Below are positions 42,514 through 51,112 of a stretch of 64,000 nucleotides of DNA, piece by piece. Source of the stretch: UMGS1590 sp036303105. GTDB taxonomy: Bacteria > Bacillota > Peptococcia > Peptococcales > Peptococcaceae. The translations under genes and the position numbers were made by a program. The stretch lies in assembly GCA_036303105.1 (NCBI GenBank), contig JAXJBF010000135.1:1-64000 (forward strand), written 5' to 3'. Within the stretch, counting starts at the first letter, position 1, and every line of letters begins with the position of its first letter. The notes under the pieces were generated by a model that searched no databases, was not told the DNA's origin, and worked only from the letters and a program-made list of their open reading frames with translations.

Positions 42514-43092
42514 TTATTCAATGATTCTGCTTCTGTTTGCTTTTCTCGGTTTTGCAGCTGGATATTCGCCTTTGCAGTATCCCAGCAAAACAAAACAGCA
42601 CGCCACATAATTTTCGGGGATGTCCCATTCTTTCAGCAAAGCAGCACCGATCTCATTAGCAAAGGTTTCCTCGCCTCTTGCCACGATGCAGGAGGAAACC
42701 CCAAGGGCGGCGGCAGCCAAAACCATATTTTCTGCGCAGCAGAAGGCGTCCGGAATGCTGTACAGAAAATTTTTGGGTCCGAAGATCACGCATACGGCAG
42801 GCGCACCGTAAAATCCGCTTTTCATGGACGGATCATCGATAATACTCGGCTGATCTTTGGAAACATAGCTTCCTGCCAATCTTGAACGGTCAAACCGGGC
42901 AATGTTTAATTTGCCGATTTTTTCGGCCAGTTCCGCATTCCGTATGCCGACGATCTTGCTTCGCTGTCCGCCCCCGGCATTGGGGGCATACAGTCCGGCT
43001 TCTATGATGGCTTCCAGGGTTTCCCGGTCTACCTGCTTTTCTTCGTACCTGCGGATCGAGCGGCGATGCTTCATCAGTTCCAGAATGTCCAT
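42514..43092 (-). CDS. Nitroreductase-family FMN oxidoreductase
   Basis: A 192-residue protein with the family opening MDILELMKHRRSIRRYEEKQ, a PNAGGGQRSK flavin-binding segment, the block AFCCAENMVLAAAALGVSSC, and VLLGYCKGEYPAAKPRK. It is a typical NAD(P)H-dependent FMN reductase by length; substrate unknown. It starts one base after the stop of the ConA-like gene (TGAGATG). In the RiPP operon it could act on the modified peptide as a dehydrogenase, as azoline oxidases do, but this is inference. Confidence 0.87.
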   Translation of the reverse strand: MDILELMKHRRSIRRYEEKQVDRETLEAIIEAGLYAPNAGGGQRSKIVGIRNAELAEKIGKLNIARFDRSRLAGSYVSKDQPSIIDDPSMKSGFYGAPAVCVIFGPKNFLYSIPDAFCCAENMVLAAAALGVSSCIVARGEETFANEIGAALLKEWDIPENYVACCFVLLGYCKGEYPAAKPRKANRSRIIE

Positions 43093-43093
43093 C

Positions 43094-43729
43094 TCATTTA
43101 CACCCCTTTTCGTCCCCGTGTGAGACTTTCAGGTTTTTGAAAAATCCCTCGGTGCCAATATCCACAAAAAGCGCAATGCTGCCCTTGGCATCTGCTCGGC
43201 CTTTCATGTCCTCCACACTGAGGACATTTACGCCGTTTGTATAGAGCTTGCCCTGCGTACCGTCTACCTCGATCCTAACGTGAATCCACTCGTCCAGGCC
43301 AATGTCCGCGGGGGCCTCGTATTTTGTAATGCCCTTTGCCCGGAAATACGCAAAGGTATAGTTGGGATAGGAGAAGTACTCAACGGCATGGGCGCGCCGT
43401 TCGGGGTCATCACATCTTCCGTTGGCCGGGCGGAGATAGAAGCACTCAAACGGTCCGTCGCTTTCCGGCACGCGAAACGCAATCCCGATGAAGCCTCGGG
43501 CAAGATCCGGCGCATCCGGTAGAATACGGCTGCACACATCCACTTCAATCACACCGTTGTGAAAGTCGCAGTCAGGTACAACGGCACAGCTTCTCAGACC
43601 ATATTCATTCTCCCTCACGTTCTTGACAACCCGGACAACCGGCTCTCCGTCAAGAATGACGTCACGCACAGCGACAAGGCTGGGTAATAGCGTTTTTTGG
43701 TTTATTAAAATCGGTTCTAAAATCTCCAT
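43094..43729 (-). CDS. ConA-like lectin/LamG-type domain protein
   Basis: A 211-residue single-domain protein. Strand-rich blocks such as CDFHNGVIEVDVCSRILPDA, FIGIAFRVPESDGPFECFYL and WIHVRIEVDGTQGKLYTNG match the DUF1080/LamG (concanavalin-like) fold. No signal peptide, so cytosolic. Its ATG overlaps the stop of the radical SAM gene (TAATG). A ConA-like protein inside a RiPP operon is unusual; it may bind the peptide or a sugar. Confidence 0.75.
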   Translation of the reverse strand: MEILEPILINQKTLLPSLVAVRDVILDGEPVVRVVKNVRENEYGLRSCAVVPDCDFHNGVIEVDVCSRILPDAPDLARGFIGIAFRVPESDGPFECFYLRPANGRCDDPERRAHAVEYFSYPNYTFAYFRAKGITKYEAPADIGLDEWIHVRIEVDGTQGKLYTNGVNVLSVEDMKGRADAKGSIALFVDIGTEGFFKNLKVSHGDEKGCK

Positions 43730-44763
43730 TACTTTATCTCCTTCCAACATTGGGGGTCTGGGCTGTAAAAATCGCCGTTGGTGCCTTTTGCAACCGCCGG
43801 ACAGCCCCGGCAATAGGCCAGCAGCTCACATTTGGCGCATTTTTCAAACTTGGTATAGTCGCGGTATGCCTCTATCTGGCAAACCCACACATCTGCCAGA
43901 CGATCCTGAAATACGTTTCCCACCTTGCTCTCTGCCACCCGGCGGCAGGCATACACATCCCCTGTGGGAAGAATGGTAATGTGGCAGTTGCCGCAGTTGC
44001 AGCCACCGTAAATTACACCTTCCTCTGCGGAAGCAGGAATCTGGAACTCCCCGGTTTCATACTCATACAGTGTCCAAAGATGGTCTTTTTTGTTGAAGTA
44101 GGTATTACAGCCTTCCGCTTCGTATTTTTTGAACTTCTGATCGCACACGGTAAGCAGATCGCGGTATTCCTGCGGTGTCATACTGGCATCCAGATCCCCG
44201 CCGCTGGGAACATACCGGGAAAAAGCAAACACATTGGCGCCGGCTTTTACCACCGCGTCAATAATGCCCGGCACTTCCATGCGGTTTGTTTTGGAAACCG
44301 TTGTCATGATCACGCTTCGGATGCCGGCACGGTTGATGCAGCCGATTTTTTCCAGCGTACAGTCATAGGAGCCGGGCTTGCGGAACCAGTCATGGGTTTC
44401 ACGAAGGCCGTCAATGGAAAGCTGATATTTTTCGCAGCCGTAATGTTTCAGTTCGGCGCACACCTGATCGTTCAGGTGGAATGGATTTCCGAGAATTGTA
44501 AAAGGCACTTTGTGTTCATGCAGCAAATCCAATAAGTGCCAAAAATCAGGGTGCAGAATTGGATCGCCGCCTGTAATATAGAAATACGGCAGGCGATGAT
44601 ACACTTTGCAAAAGTCCAGGCAATTGTAAAAAGTGTCTTCCATCTGCTTCCAGGTCATGGAATCGATCTTTTTGCAGGCATCACTCGAAAAAATGTAGCA
44701 ATGTTTGCACCGCTGATCACATTCATCCGTGATGTGCCACTGAAAAGAAAAATACTGCCTCAT
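43729..44763 (-). CDS. Radical SAM/SPASM peptide maturase (ACGX-type system)
   Basis: A 344-residue enzyme. The radical SAM cluster motif is CDQRCKHC (Cys 15, 19, 22), followed by YFYITGGDPILHPDF. The C-terminal SPASM domain for auxiliary Fe-S clusters includes GGCNCGNCHITILPTGDVYA, then CRR and CAKCELLAYCRGC. Such enzymes install thioether or C-C links on ribosomal peptides. The gene directly follows a Cys-rich ACGX-repeat peptide gene, as in the rSAM 'ACGX' systems described in peptide-maturase surveys. An attenuating hairpin separates the two. Start at MRQYFSF. Confidence 0.9.
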   Translation of the reverse strand: MRQYFSFQWHITDECDQRCKHCYIFSSDACKKIDSMTWKQMEDTFYNCLDFCKVYHRLPYFYITGGDPILHPDFWHLLDLLHEHKVPFTILGNPFHLNDQVCAELKHYGCEKYQLSIDGLRETHDWFRKPGSYDCTLEKIGCINRAGIRSVIMTTVSKTNRMEVPGIIDAVVKAGANVFAFSRYVPSGGDLDASMTPQEYRDLLTVCDQKFKKYEAEGCNTYFNKKDHLWTLYEYETGEFQIPASAEEGVIYGGCNCGNCHITILPTGDVYACRRVAESKVGNVFQDRLADVWVCQIEAYRDYTKFEKCAKCELLAYCRGCPAVAKGTNGDFYSPDPQCWKEIK

Positions 44764-44817
44764 GTTCTTTTTACCTCGCTTTATATTAAATCGGTTTCAC
44801 CGAGCTATACTTCAAAA

Positions 44818-44847
44818 ATTCCCGACGAGAGAGTGCTCGCCGGGAAT
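44818..44847 (-). terminator. Attenuator between RiPP precursor and maturase
   Basis: ATTCCCGACGAG / CTCGCCGGGAAT with a 6-nt loop, then TTTTTG on the minus strand. Such a hairpin allows the precursor peptide to be made in excess of its maturase. Confidence 0.85.
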
Positions 44848-44873
44848 GGTTTTAGGAACCAAGCGCTTGAGAT

Positions 44874-45056
44874 TTATTGATCCCCAGCGCCGCAGGCTGA
44901 ACCGCAAGCAACAGGTTTTTCTTCTGACTTATCAGAAGCACCGCAGGCAGAACCACAAGCGGCAGATTTTTCTTCCGGCTTATCAGAAGCACCGCAAGCA
45001 GCAGCAGGAGCAGTTTTCTCTTCCTTGTTCCATCCAAACAAATTTGAAAGTGCCAT
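44874..45056 (-). CDS. ACGX-repeat RiPP precursor peptide
   Basis: A 60-residue peptide. The leader-like first 19 residues (MALSNLFGWNKEEKTAPAA) precede five ACG(A/S) units with Cys at 21, 34, 38, 51 and 55, arranged as ACGA, then twice ACGS-ACGA, separated by acidic spacers of the type SDKxEEK. The repeat is visible in the DNA too. ATG follows GGAGGAAAC. Directly upstream of the radical SAM maturase. The Cys probably become thioether donors. Final product and activity unknown. Confidence 0.88.
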   Translation of the reverse strand: MALSNLFGWNKEEKTAPAAACGASDKPEEKSAACGSACGASDKSEEKPVACGSACGAGDQ

Positions 45057-45144
45057 GGTTGTTTCCTCCATATCATTTATTCAGGGAAATGCTTTCCCTC
45101 TGTGGTTCTTATTGTACGGAGACTTTTTTCTCGCAACAAGTACG

Positions 45145-45178
45145 CACTTTTTTATAACCCAGTCACCTTTTTATAACC
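45145..45178. promoter_or_regulatory. Direct repeat, candidate HxlR operator
   Basis: Two 15-bp copies CAC(T/C)TTTTTATAACC at 45145-45159 and 45164-45178, repeating every 19 bp, between the divergent RiPP precursor and HxlR genes. Confidence 0.5.
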
Positions 45179-45310
45179 TTTGCGCTGTAACGAGGAAATC
45201 GGACGAAAATTTTATAATATTTGCTCCTACTATTGCTGCAAAAGTAAACTTAAATTATAATTTGATGTAACATTCAATTATGATCTAACATGCATTTGGA
45301 GGTGTTGCTT

Positions 45311-45658
45311 ATGCGAACAAAAGCAGAATTACCGGAATGCCCAGTTGCAACAACCGTACAGCTAATCGGCAACAAATGGAAACTACTGATTATAAGAAAT
45401 CTTCTTCACCGGCCATGGCGGTTTAACGAACTCAAAAGAGATCTGGACGGAATCAGTCAAAAAGTATTGACCGACAGTCTGCGTTCTATGGAGAAAGACG
45501 GAATCATCACCCGTACAGTATATCCTGAAGTACCACCACGAGTAGAATATGCACTAAGTGAATTGGGAGAGACCATGAGACCCATTCTTGCTTCCATGGA
45601 ACAATGGGGAACAGATTACAAAGCTTCATTGACACAAAATAATATCGATCCAAAATAA
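45311..45658 (+). CDS. HxlR-family transcriptional regulator
   Basis: About 115 residues, winged helix of the HxlR group: ECPVATTVQLIGNKWKLLII, then LLHRPWRFNELKRDLDGISQ and YPEVPPRVEYALSELGETM. One conserved N-terminal Cys (ECPV) is the redox-sensing position used by YodB- and HypR-type members to detect electrophiles or disulfide stress. ATG after TTTGGAGGTG. Divergent from the RiPP operon, with a tandem repeat between them; it is the likely regulator of that operon. Confidence 0.88.
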   Translation: MRTKAELPECPVATTVQLIGNKWKLLIIRNLLHRPWRFNELKRDLDGISQKVLTDSLRSMEKDGIITRTVYPEVPPRVEYALSELGETMRPILASMEQWGTDYKASLTQNNIDPK

Positions 45659-45660
45659 AA

Positions 45661-45700
45661 GCACAAGGAAGCAATGCTTTCTATCATTGCTTCTTTGTGC
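45661..45700. repeat. Inverted repeat after the HxlR gene
   Basis: GCACAAGGAAGCAATG / CATTGCTTCTTTGTGC with one mismatch and an 8-nt loop, but no T run. It may be a processing hairpin ahead of the true terminator. Confidence 0.6.
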
Positions 45701-45709
45701 TCAGACTGT

Positions 45710-45747
45710 AAAAACCTATCTTGGCAAAAATGCCAAGATAGGTTTTT
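45710..45747. terminator. Terminator after the HxlR gene
   Basis: AAAAACCTATCTTGGCA / TGCCAAGATAGGTTTTT, 17-bp perfect arms with loop AAAA, able to act on both strands. Confidence 0.92.
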
Positions 45748-45789
45748 CTTCATTTGTCGCTTCTGTTGATGACATTTTCAACAAACTAA

Positions 45790-45822
45790 AGCGCCTGCTT
45801 TCCCAAAAAGAAAACAGGCGCT
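45790..45822 (-). terminator. Terminator of the ABC exporter operon
   Basis: AGCGCCTG / CAGGCGCT with further pairing inside, 7 bp past the stop codon of the exporter subunit B gene. Confidence 0.75.
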
Positions 45823-45828
45823 CTGTCT

Positions 45829-47706
45829 TTATTCGCCAATGGCGTTGCCGGTGTAGAGCTGGTAGTAGCGTCCTTTTTCGGCAAGGAGTTCGTCGTGGGT
45901 GCCGCGTTCGATGATGCGGCCTTGCTCGAGAACCATGATGCAATCGGCATTTTTAACGGTGGACAGTCGGTGGGCGATGACGAAGGTGGTGCGTCCCTTC
46001 ATGAGGGCATCCATGCCTTGCTGCACCAAGCTTTCAGTGCGGGTGTCGATGGACGAGGTGGCCTCGTCGAGAATGAGCACCGGTGGGTCGGCAACGGCCG
46101 CACGCGCAATCGCCAACAGCTGGCGCTGCCCTTGGCTGAGGCTGTCGCCATCCCCAGTAAGCATGGTGTCGTAGCCATCCGGCAAGCGGCGAATGAAGCC
46201 ATCGGCATTGGCGAGCTTGGCCGCTGCAATGCACGCGTCATCGCTGGCATCCAGCCGCCCGTAGCGAATGTTTTCCATAACGGTGCCTGTGAACAGGTGC
46301 GTATCCTGGAGCACAATGCCCAGGCTGCGGCGCAGGTCGGCCTTGCAAATCTTGTTAATATTGATGCCGTCATAGCGGATCTTGCCGTCGCTGGTGTCAT
46401 AAAAACGGTTGATGAGGTTCGTGATCGTGGTCTTACCAGCACCTGTGCTGCCAACAAAAGCGATCTTCTGTCCTGGCGTGGCATAGAGCTTGATGTTGTG
46501 GAGGATGGTTTTTTCTGGCACATAGCCGAAGTCCACATCGTCAAAGACAATGTCGCCTTCCAGCTTAACCAGTTGGAAACCGCCGTCCTGCTGCGGCACT
46601 TTCCAGGCCCAAATACCTGTGGCAGCAGCGGTTTCGCACAAGTTGCCCGATGGGTCTTCGCTGACATTGACAAGGGTGACATTGCCTTCGTCCACTTCCG
46701 GCGCTTCATCAAGCAGCGCAAAAATACGCTGAGCGCCAGCCATGGCCATGGCGATGGCATTTAGCTGCTGGCTGATGTGAGCCACTGGCATGGAAGCGTT
46801 TTTGTTCAGCGTCAGGAAGGACACCAAGGTGCCCAGTGTCAGGCCGGCATAGCCGCCAAGGGCAAAGACCGCACCAACCACAGCACAGAGCACGTAGCTG
46901 ATGTTCCCAATGTTAGCGTTGACTGGCATGGCAATGTTGGCAAAGGTGTTGGCCTTATCGGCACTCGTGCGCAAAACATCGTTAAGGCGGCTGAAGTCCT
47001 CCTTTGCCGCTTCTTCATGGCAGAAAACCTTGACGACTTTCTGCCCATCCATCATTTCTTCGATGAAGCCATTGACGATACCAAGGTCACGCTGCTGCTC
47101 CGCAAAATACGCAGCCGATTTGGCAGCAATGCGTGTGGTCACAAAAAGCATGATGACGATCATGGCAATCGTCAAAATGGTCAGCGGGATGTCGAGGATG
47201 AACATGCTGACAAAGGTGCAGACAATGGTGATGGTTGAGTTGATCAGCTGCGGAATGCTCTGGCTGATGCACTGACGCAGCGTGTCGACGTCGTTGGTAT
47301 AAACGGACATGATGTCGCCGTGGGCATGAGTGTCAAAATAACGGATCGGCAGCGACTCCATGTGTTTGAACAATTCAATGCGCAGACGGCGCAGTGTGCC
47401 TTGGCTGACAGAAACCATGATGCGGTTGTAGCCATAGGCACAAAGCACACCCAGGGCATAGGTCGCAGCCAACGAACAAAGAGCACCGGCAAGCGCCGAA
47501 AAATCTGGTGATTGAGACTGGGTCAACGGCACAATGTAATCGTCGATGAGCGACTGCATGAACAGGGTTCCGCGCAAGGTCGCCAACACGGTACCAATGA
47601 TGCAGAGCACAACAAGCGTAAACGCAATTTTATAATTATGCAGCACATACGCCAGCACGCGCTTCATGGCCGTAAGCTGCTGACGTGTGGTCATTGTTTT
47701 TTTCAT
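45829..47706 (-). CDS. ABC exporter half-transporter, catalytic subunit
   Basis: About 625 residues: six-helix membrane domain and ATPase domain. Walker A GSTGAGKTTITNL, signature LSQGQRQ, Walker B VLILDEATSSID with the catalytic Glu, H-loop VIAHRLST. Paired with the gene at 47721-49466, which lacks the catalytic Glu; together they resemble BmrCD/TM287-288 heterodimeric exporters of drugs, lipids or peptides. ATG after GGGAGG, 14 bp from the end of the first gene. Substrate unknown. Confidence 0.9.
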   Translation of the reverse strand: MKKTMTTRQQLTAMKRVLAYVLHNYKIAFTLVVLCIIGTVLATLRGTLFMQSLIDDYIVPLTQSQSPDFSALAGALCSLAATYALGVLCAYGYNRIMVSVSQGTLRRLRIELFKHMESLPIRYFDTHAHGDIMSVYTNDVDTLRQCISQSIPQLINSTITIVCTFVSMFILDIPLTILTIAMIVIMLFVTTRIAAKSAAYFAEQQRDLGIVNGFIEEMMDGQKVVKVFCHEEAAKEDFSRLNDVLRTSADKANTFANIAMPVNANIGNISYVLCAVVGAVFALGGYAGLTLGTLVSFLTLNKNASMPVAHISQQLNAIAMAMAGAQRIFALLDEAPEVDEGNVTLVNVSEDPSGNLCETAAATGIWAWKVPQQDGGFQLVKLEGDIVFDDVDFGYVPEKTILHNIKLYATPGQKIAFVGSTGAGKTTITNLINRFYDTSDGKIRYDGININKICKADLRRSLGIVLQDTHLFTGTVMENIRYGRLDASDDACIAAAKLANADGFIRRLPDGYDTMLTGDGDSLSQGQRQLLAIARAAVADPPVLILDEATSSIDTRTESLVQQGMDALMKGRTTFVIAHRLSTVKNADCIMVLEQGRIIERGTHDELLAEKGRYYQLYTGNAIGE

Positions 47707-47720
47707 GACAGCGCCTCCCT

Positions 47721-49466
47721 TCACATCAACGCTTCGTCGAAATCGCCGCCGCCCTGTGTTTGGGCAATGAAGATTTCGCGGTAAATGGCATTGTTTTCCA
47801 CCAACGCGTCGTGGGTGTCGAAACCGCTCACGCGGCCATCGTCAAGAACGAGGATGCGGTCGGCATCCTGCACGCTGGAGATGCGCTGAGCCACGATGAG
47901 TTTTGTCGTACCAGGAATTTCTTCTGCAAAGGCACGGCGGATGCTGGCATCGGTGGCGGTATCGACAGCGCTCGTTGAGTCATCGAGGATGAGCACCTTT
48001 GGCTTCTTCAACAAGGCACGCGCAATGCACAGGCGCTGTTTCTGACCACCAGAGAGGTTGCTGCCGCCCTGTTCGATCCAGGTGTTGTAGCCATCCGGGA
48101 AGCGCGCTATGAACTCGTCGGCGCAAGCCGCGCGGCAGGCTGCGGCACATTCTTCTTCGCTGGCATCTGGATTGCCCCAGCGCAGGTTGTCAAGAATGGT
48201 GCCTGAGAAAAGGGTGTTCTTCTGCAGCACCACCGACACCTGTTCGCGCAGCGCTTCCATATCGTACTGGCGCACATCCACGCCGCCAACACGCACACTG
48301 CCAGCATCCACGTCGTAGAGACGGCTCACCAGACTGACCAAGGTTGACTTGCCGCAGCCAGTGCCGCCGATGATGCCAATGGTTTCACCTGCGCGAATAT
48401 GCACATCAATGTCATGCAACACCAATTCTCCGCTGCCATGACGATAGGCAAAATCCACATGATCGAAATCGATGCTGCCATCGCTGACGGTCATCAGCGG
48501 TTTGTCAGGATTGGTCAAATAAGGCGTCTCTTCCAAAACTTCGGCAATACGCCGGCCGCTGGCCGCACTCATCGTAATCATAACGAAGACCATCGAGAGC
48601 ATCATCAAACTCATGAGCACACTCATGACATAACTAAACAGCGACGTCAGGTTCCCAGTGGTGAGATTGCCCGCCACGATAAAATGCGCGCCAAACCAGG
48701 AAAGCGCCAAAATGCAGCCATACACGACAAACATCATCACAGGATTGTTCAGCGCCAAGAGCCCTTCCGCCTTGACAAAGAGACGATAGAGACGGGTGGC
48801 CGCTTTTTCAAACTTCTCATTTTCGCGTTCTTCGCGCACGAAAGCCTTGACGACACGAATGGCCGATACATTCTCCTGCACACTGGCGTTCAAATCGTCG
48901 TACTTGCGAAACACTTCCGTGAAGATCTTGGTGGTACGCATCATAATAAAAATCAGCGCTGCCGCCAAAATCACAATGGCGACAAAAAAGATGCTGCTCA
49001 GCTGTGGACTGATGACAAAACACATCACCAAGCTGCAAATCAGCATCAGCGGCGAACGCACCGCAATGCGCAGCACCATCTGGTAGGCATTTTGCACATT
49101 GGTGACATCGGTGGTCATACGGGTAACCAGACCAGCGGTGCTGTACTTATCAATGTTGGCAAAGGAAAACGTTTGGATATTGGCATACATGCCTTCACGC
49201 AGGTTGCAGGCAAAGCCCGAGGAGGCCTTTGCCGAAAAACGACCGGCGAGCACACCAAAAGCCAGCGAAAAAAAGGCCATCACAAGCATGAGTCCGCCAT
49301 AGCGGTAAACTTCGTTGATATTGCCAGCTTCAATGCCTTTGTCGATGAGCTCGGCAATAATGAACGGGATCAGGATTTCCATGATCACTTCCAACGCCGT
49401 GAACACCGGCGACAACAGCGAAGCTGTGCGATATTCTTTGAGCTGAGAAAACAGCGTTCGTATCAT
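47721..49466 (-). CDS. ABC exporter half-transporter, non-catalytic-site subunit
   Basis: About 581 residues with six membrane helices and an ATPase domain: Walker A GGTGCGKSTLVSL, signature LSGGQKQ, Walker B VLILDDSTSAVD, where the usual catalytic Glu is Asp, and Gln (VAQRISS) replaces the H-loop His. These two changes mark the degenerate nucleotide site of heterodimeric exporters. First gene of the two-gene operon; ATG after GAAAGGAGC. Divergent from a LysR gene that may regulate it. Confidence 0.9.
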   Translation of the reverse strand: MIRTLFSQLKEYRTASLLSPVFTALEVIMEILIPFIIAELIDKGIEAGNINEVYRYGGLMLVMAFFSLAFGVLAGRFSAKASSGFACNLREGMYANIQTFSFANIDKYSTAGLVTRMTTDVTNVQNAYQMVLRIAVRSPLMLICSLVMCFVISPQLSSIFFVAIVILAAALIFIMMRTTKIFTEVFRKYDDLNASVQENVSAIRVVKAFVREERENEKFEKAATRLYRLFVKAEGLLALNNPVMMFVVYGCILALSWFGAHFIVAGNLTTGNLTSLFSYVMSVLMSLMMLSMVFVMITMSAASGRRIAEVLEETPYLTNPDKPLMTVSDGSIDFDHVDFAYRHGSGELVLHDIDVHIRAGETIGIIGGTGCGKSTLVSLVSRLYDVDAGSVRVGGVDVRQYDMEALREQVSVVLQKNTLFSGTILDNLRWGNPDASEEECAAACRAACADEFIARFPDGYNTWIEQGGSNLSGGQKQRLCIARALLKKPKVLILDDSTSAVDTATDASIRRAFAEEIPGTTKLIVAQRISSVQDADRILVLDDGRVSGFDTHDALVENNAIYREIFIAQTQGGGDFDEALM

Positions 49467-49592
49467 AAGTAAAGCTCCTTTCACATCAAATGAGGACTAT
49501 CGTTTATATTATACGCGTCCCTTTCTTGATTGGGAATTTAGAATATGCTACTATTGGTAAATAAATCTTTCTAATCAGGAGGGAGCCTGCCC

Positions 49593-50465
49593 ATGAACAC
49601 CTATCAATTGCGCTGCTTTCTCGCAGTGGCCGAATACCTCAACTTCACCAAAGCTGCTGAACACCTTCACGTCACCCACCCAGCCGTGAGCCAGCAAATC
49701 CGCAATCTTGAAAAAGAACTGGACACCACCCTCTTTGAACGCAGCACGCGCTCTGTCAAACTCACGGCTGCCGGTCACATCTTTCTCGGTGACGCCCGCC
49801 AAATGCTGGAAATCGCCGGCCGCGCCAAGCGCCGCTTCAGCGATCCCCGCCATGACACCATCGAAGACCTCTCCCTCGGCACCAACAACTACCCCACCCT
49901 GTTCCGCCTCACCGATACCCTCGCCACTCTGCGCCGTGAACACCCCATGCTGCACCCACGGCTCCATGTCATCCCCTTCCAGCACATCTTTCGCCGCCTC
50001 GACGACGGCGACCTCGACGCCATCATTGCCTTCCGCGAAACAGCCCGCAACCACGCCACCTACAAGGAACTGACCAAGGCGCCGCTGGTCTGCCTCTGCA
50101 CCAGCGAGCATCCGCTGGCCACCGCCGCCAGCGTCACCCTTTCCCAGCTTAGCGACATGCCGCTGGTCTCGATCACACCGCCCCACGCCTCCATGGCCAT
50201 CCTCTCCATTCAGAGAAATCTCATGGGTGAACGCCCATCGTCTGATTTCTATTTCTGCGATTCGGTCGAAGCCACCACCACCCTCGTCAGCGCCGGCTAC
50301 GGCATCGCTGTGCTGCCAGAACTGCTGGCACCCAACCATGCCCCGCTGGTGAAAGTGCCCATCAGCGACACGGAGCCCATCTCCTTCGGCATCTACTACC
50401 GCAGCCTCGCCGAAAAACCCCTGCTCGCCGCCTTTATCCAGGAACTGAGCCGCTCCTTCCAGTAA
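49593..50465 (+). CDS. LysR-family transcriptional regulator
   Basis: A 290-residue canonical LysR protein: NTYQLRCFLAVAEYLNFTKA, then AEHLHVTHPAVSQQIRNLEK in the helix-turn-helix, and a periplasmic-binding-protein-like effector domain. ATG after AGGAGGGAGCC. Divergent from the ABC exporter operon across 126 bp, the classical layout for control of that operon. Inducer unknown. Confidence 0.92.
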   Translation: MNTYQLRCFLAVAEYLNFTKAAEHLHVTHPAVSQQIRNLEKELDTTLFERSTRSVKLTAAGHIFLGDARQMLEIAGRAKRRFSDPRHDTIEDLSLGTNNYPTLFRLTDTLATLRREHPMLHPRLHVIPFQHIFRRLDDGDLDAIIAFRETARNHATYKELTKAPLVCLCTSEHPLATAASVTLSQLSDMPLVSITPPHASMAILSIQRNLMGERPSSDFYFCDSVEATTTLVSAGYGIAVLPELLAPNHAPLVKVPISDTEPISFGIYYRSLAEKPLLAAFIQELSRSFQ

Positions 50466-50513
50466 AAAAGCCGCCTGCATAGACATGACAGCATGTCCAT
50501 GCAGGCGGCTTTT
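50466..50513 (+). terminator. Terminator after the LysR gene
   Basis: AAAAGCCGCCTGCAT / ATGCAGGCGGCTTTT with inner GACATG/CATGTC pairing. Confidence 0.92.
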
Positions 50514-50523
50514 GTCGTGACGC

Positions 50524-50555
50524 AAAAAACCTCGCCAGCCACAGCCAGCGAGGTT
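50524..50555 (-). terminator. Terminator of the thioredoxin-like gene
   Basis: AACCTCGC / GCGAGGTT with a 12-nt loop and T run on the minus strand, 10 bp past the stop codon. Confidence 0.82.
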
Positions 50556-50565
50556 ACAGGTTTTA

Positions 50566-50949
50566 TTATTTTCCGCCAAAAAGGGATTTCAACTTTGCGC
50601 CAAAGCCCTTCTTCTGAATGCCCAACAATTTGTTGATTTCATCACGATAAATGCTTGGATCCAGTGCGCCTGGAAGCGCTTCCTGGAATTCTCCATTGTT
50701 AATGATGCAAGTCTGTGGCACCCCAACCAGGTTCCAGCTCTTAAAGAGCGCGCGTGCATCTGGATCGTGAATTTCCATATTATAAAAATGCATTTCTGGA
50801 TGATCGGAATATTCATCGGCGATCTTTTCCATATTTGGCATCAGACGACCACAAACAGAGCATTTCTGCTTCGTAAAAATCAAGAAACATTTTTCCTGAT
50901 CGGCGACGATGTCGTTGTATTGTTGAATGGTGATCATTGGAATTTCCAT
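50566..50949 (-). CDS. Thioredoxin-like protein
   Basis: A 127-residue thioredoxin-fold protein with the redox pair CSVC (KQKCSVCGRLMP) near residue 30 and the cis-Pro turn GVPQT. A basic C-terminal tail (KKGFGAKLKSLFGGK) is longer than in plain thioredoxins. The active-site dipeptide SV differs from GP of classical thioredoxin, so the role may be in specific disulfide or cytosolic redox control. ATG with AGGAGG 11 bases upstream. Stands alone. Confidence 0.85.
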   Translation of the reverse strand: MEIPMITIQQYNDIVADQEKCFLIFTKQKCSVCGRLMPNMEKIADEYSDHPEMHFYNMEIHDPDARALFKSWNLVGVPQTCIINNGEFQEALPGALDPSIYRDEINKLLGIQKKGFGAKLKSLFGGK

Positions 50950-51112
50950 GGGTCAGCCTACCTCCTATAGTCGTTTCTCGCTAATCTCCCTGTGTACTAT
51001 CTTAACATTATCCATTCGCGTTGACAAGAATACTCGTATGAAAATTACGGGGCATTTTTCATGATATTTTATCATCATTATAGCTTTACAGTAAAATTAC
51101 TGCCACCACACG

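Noticed and set aside
44874..45056. Repeated DNA in the precursor gene read as a CRISPR-like array
   Set aside because: The repeats are codon repeats of ACGX units in an expressed frame, with no constant spacer length; no cas genes in the window.
49575..50579. 334-codon minus-strand frame over the LysR gene
   Set aside because: Antisense to a canonical LysR protein; glycine-rich composition typical of shadows.
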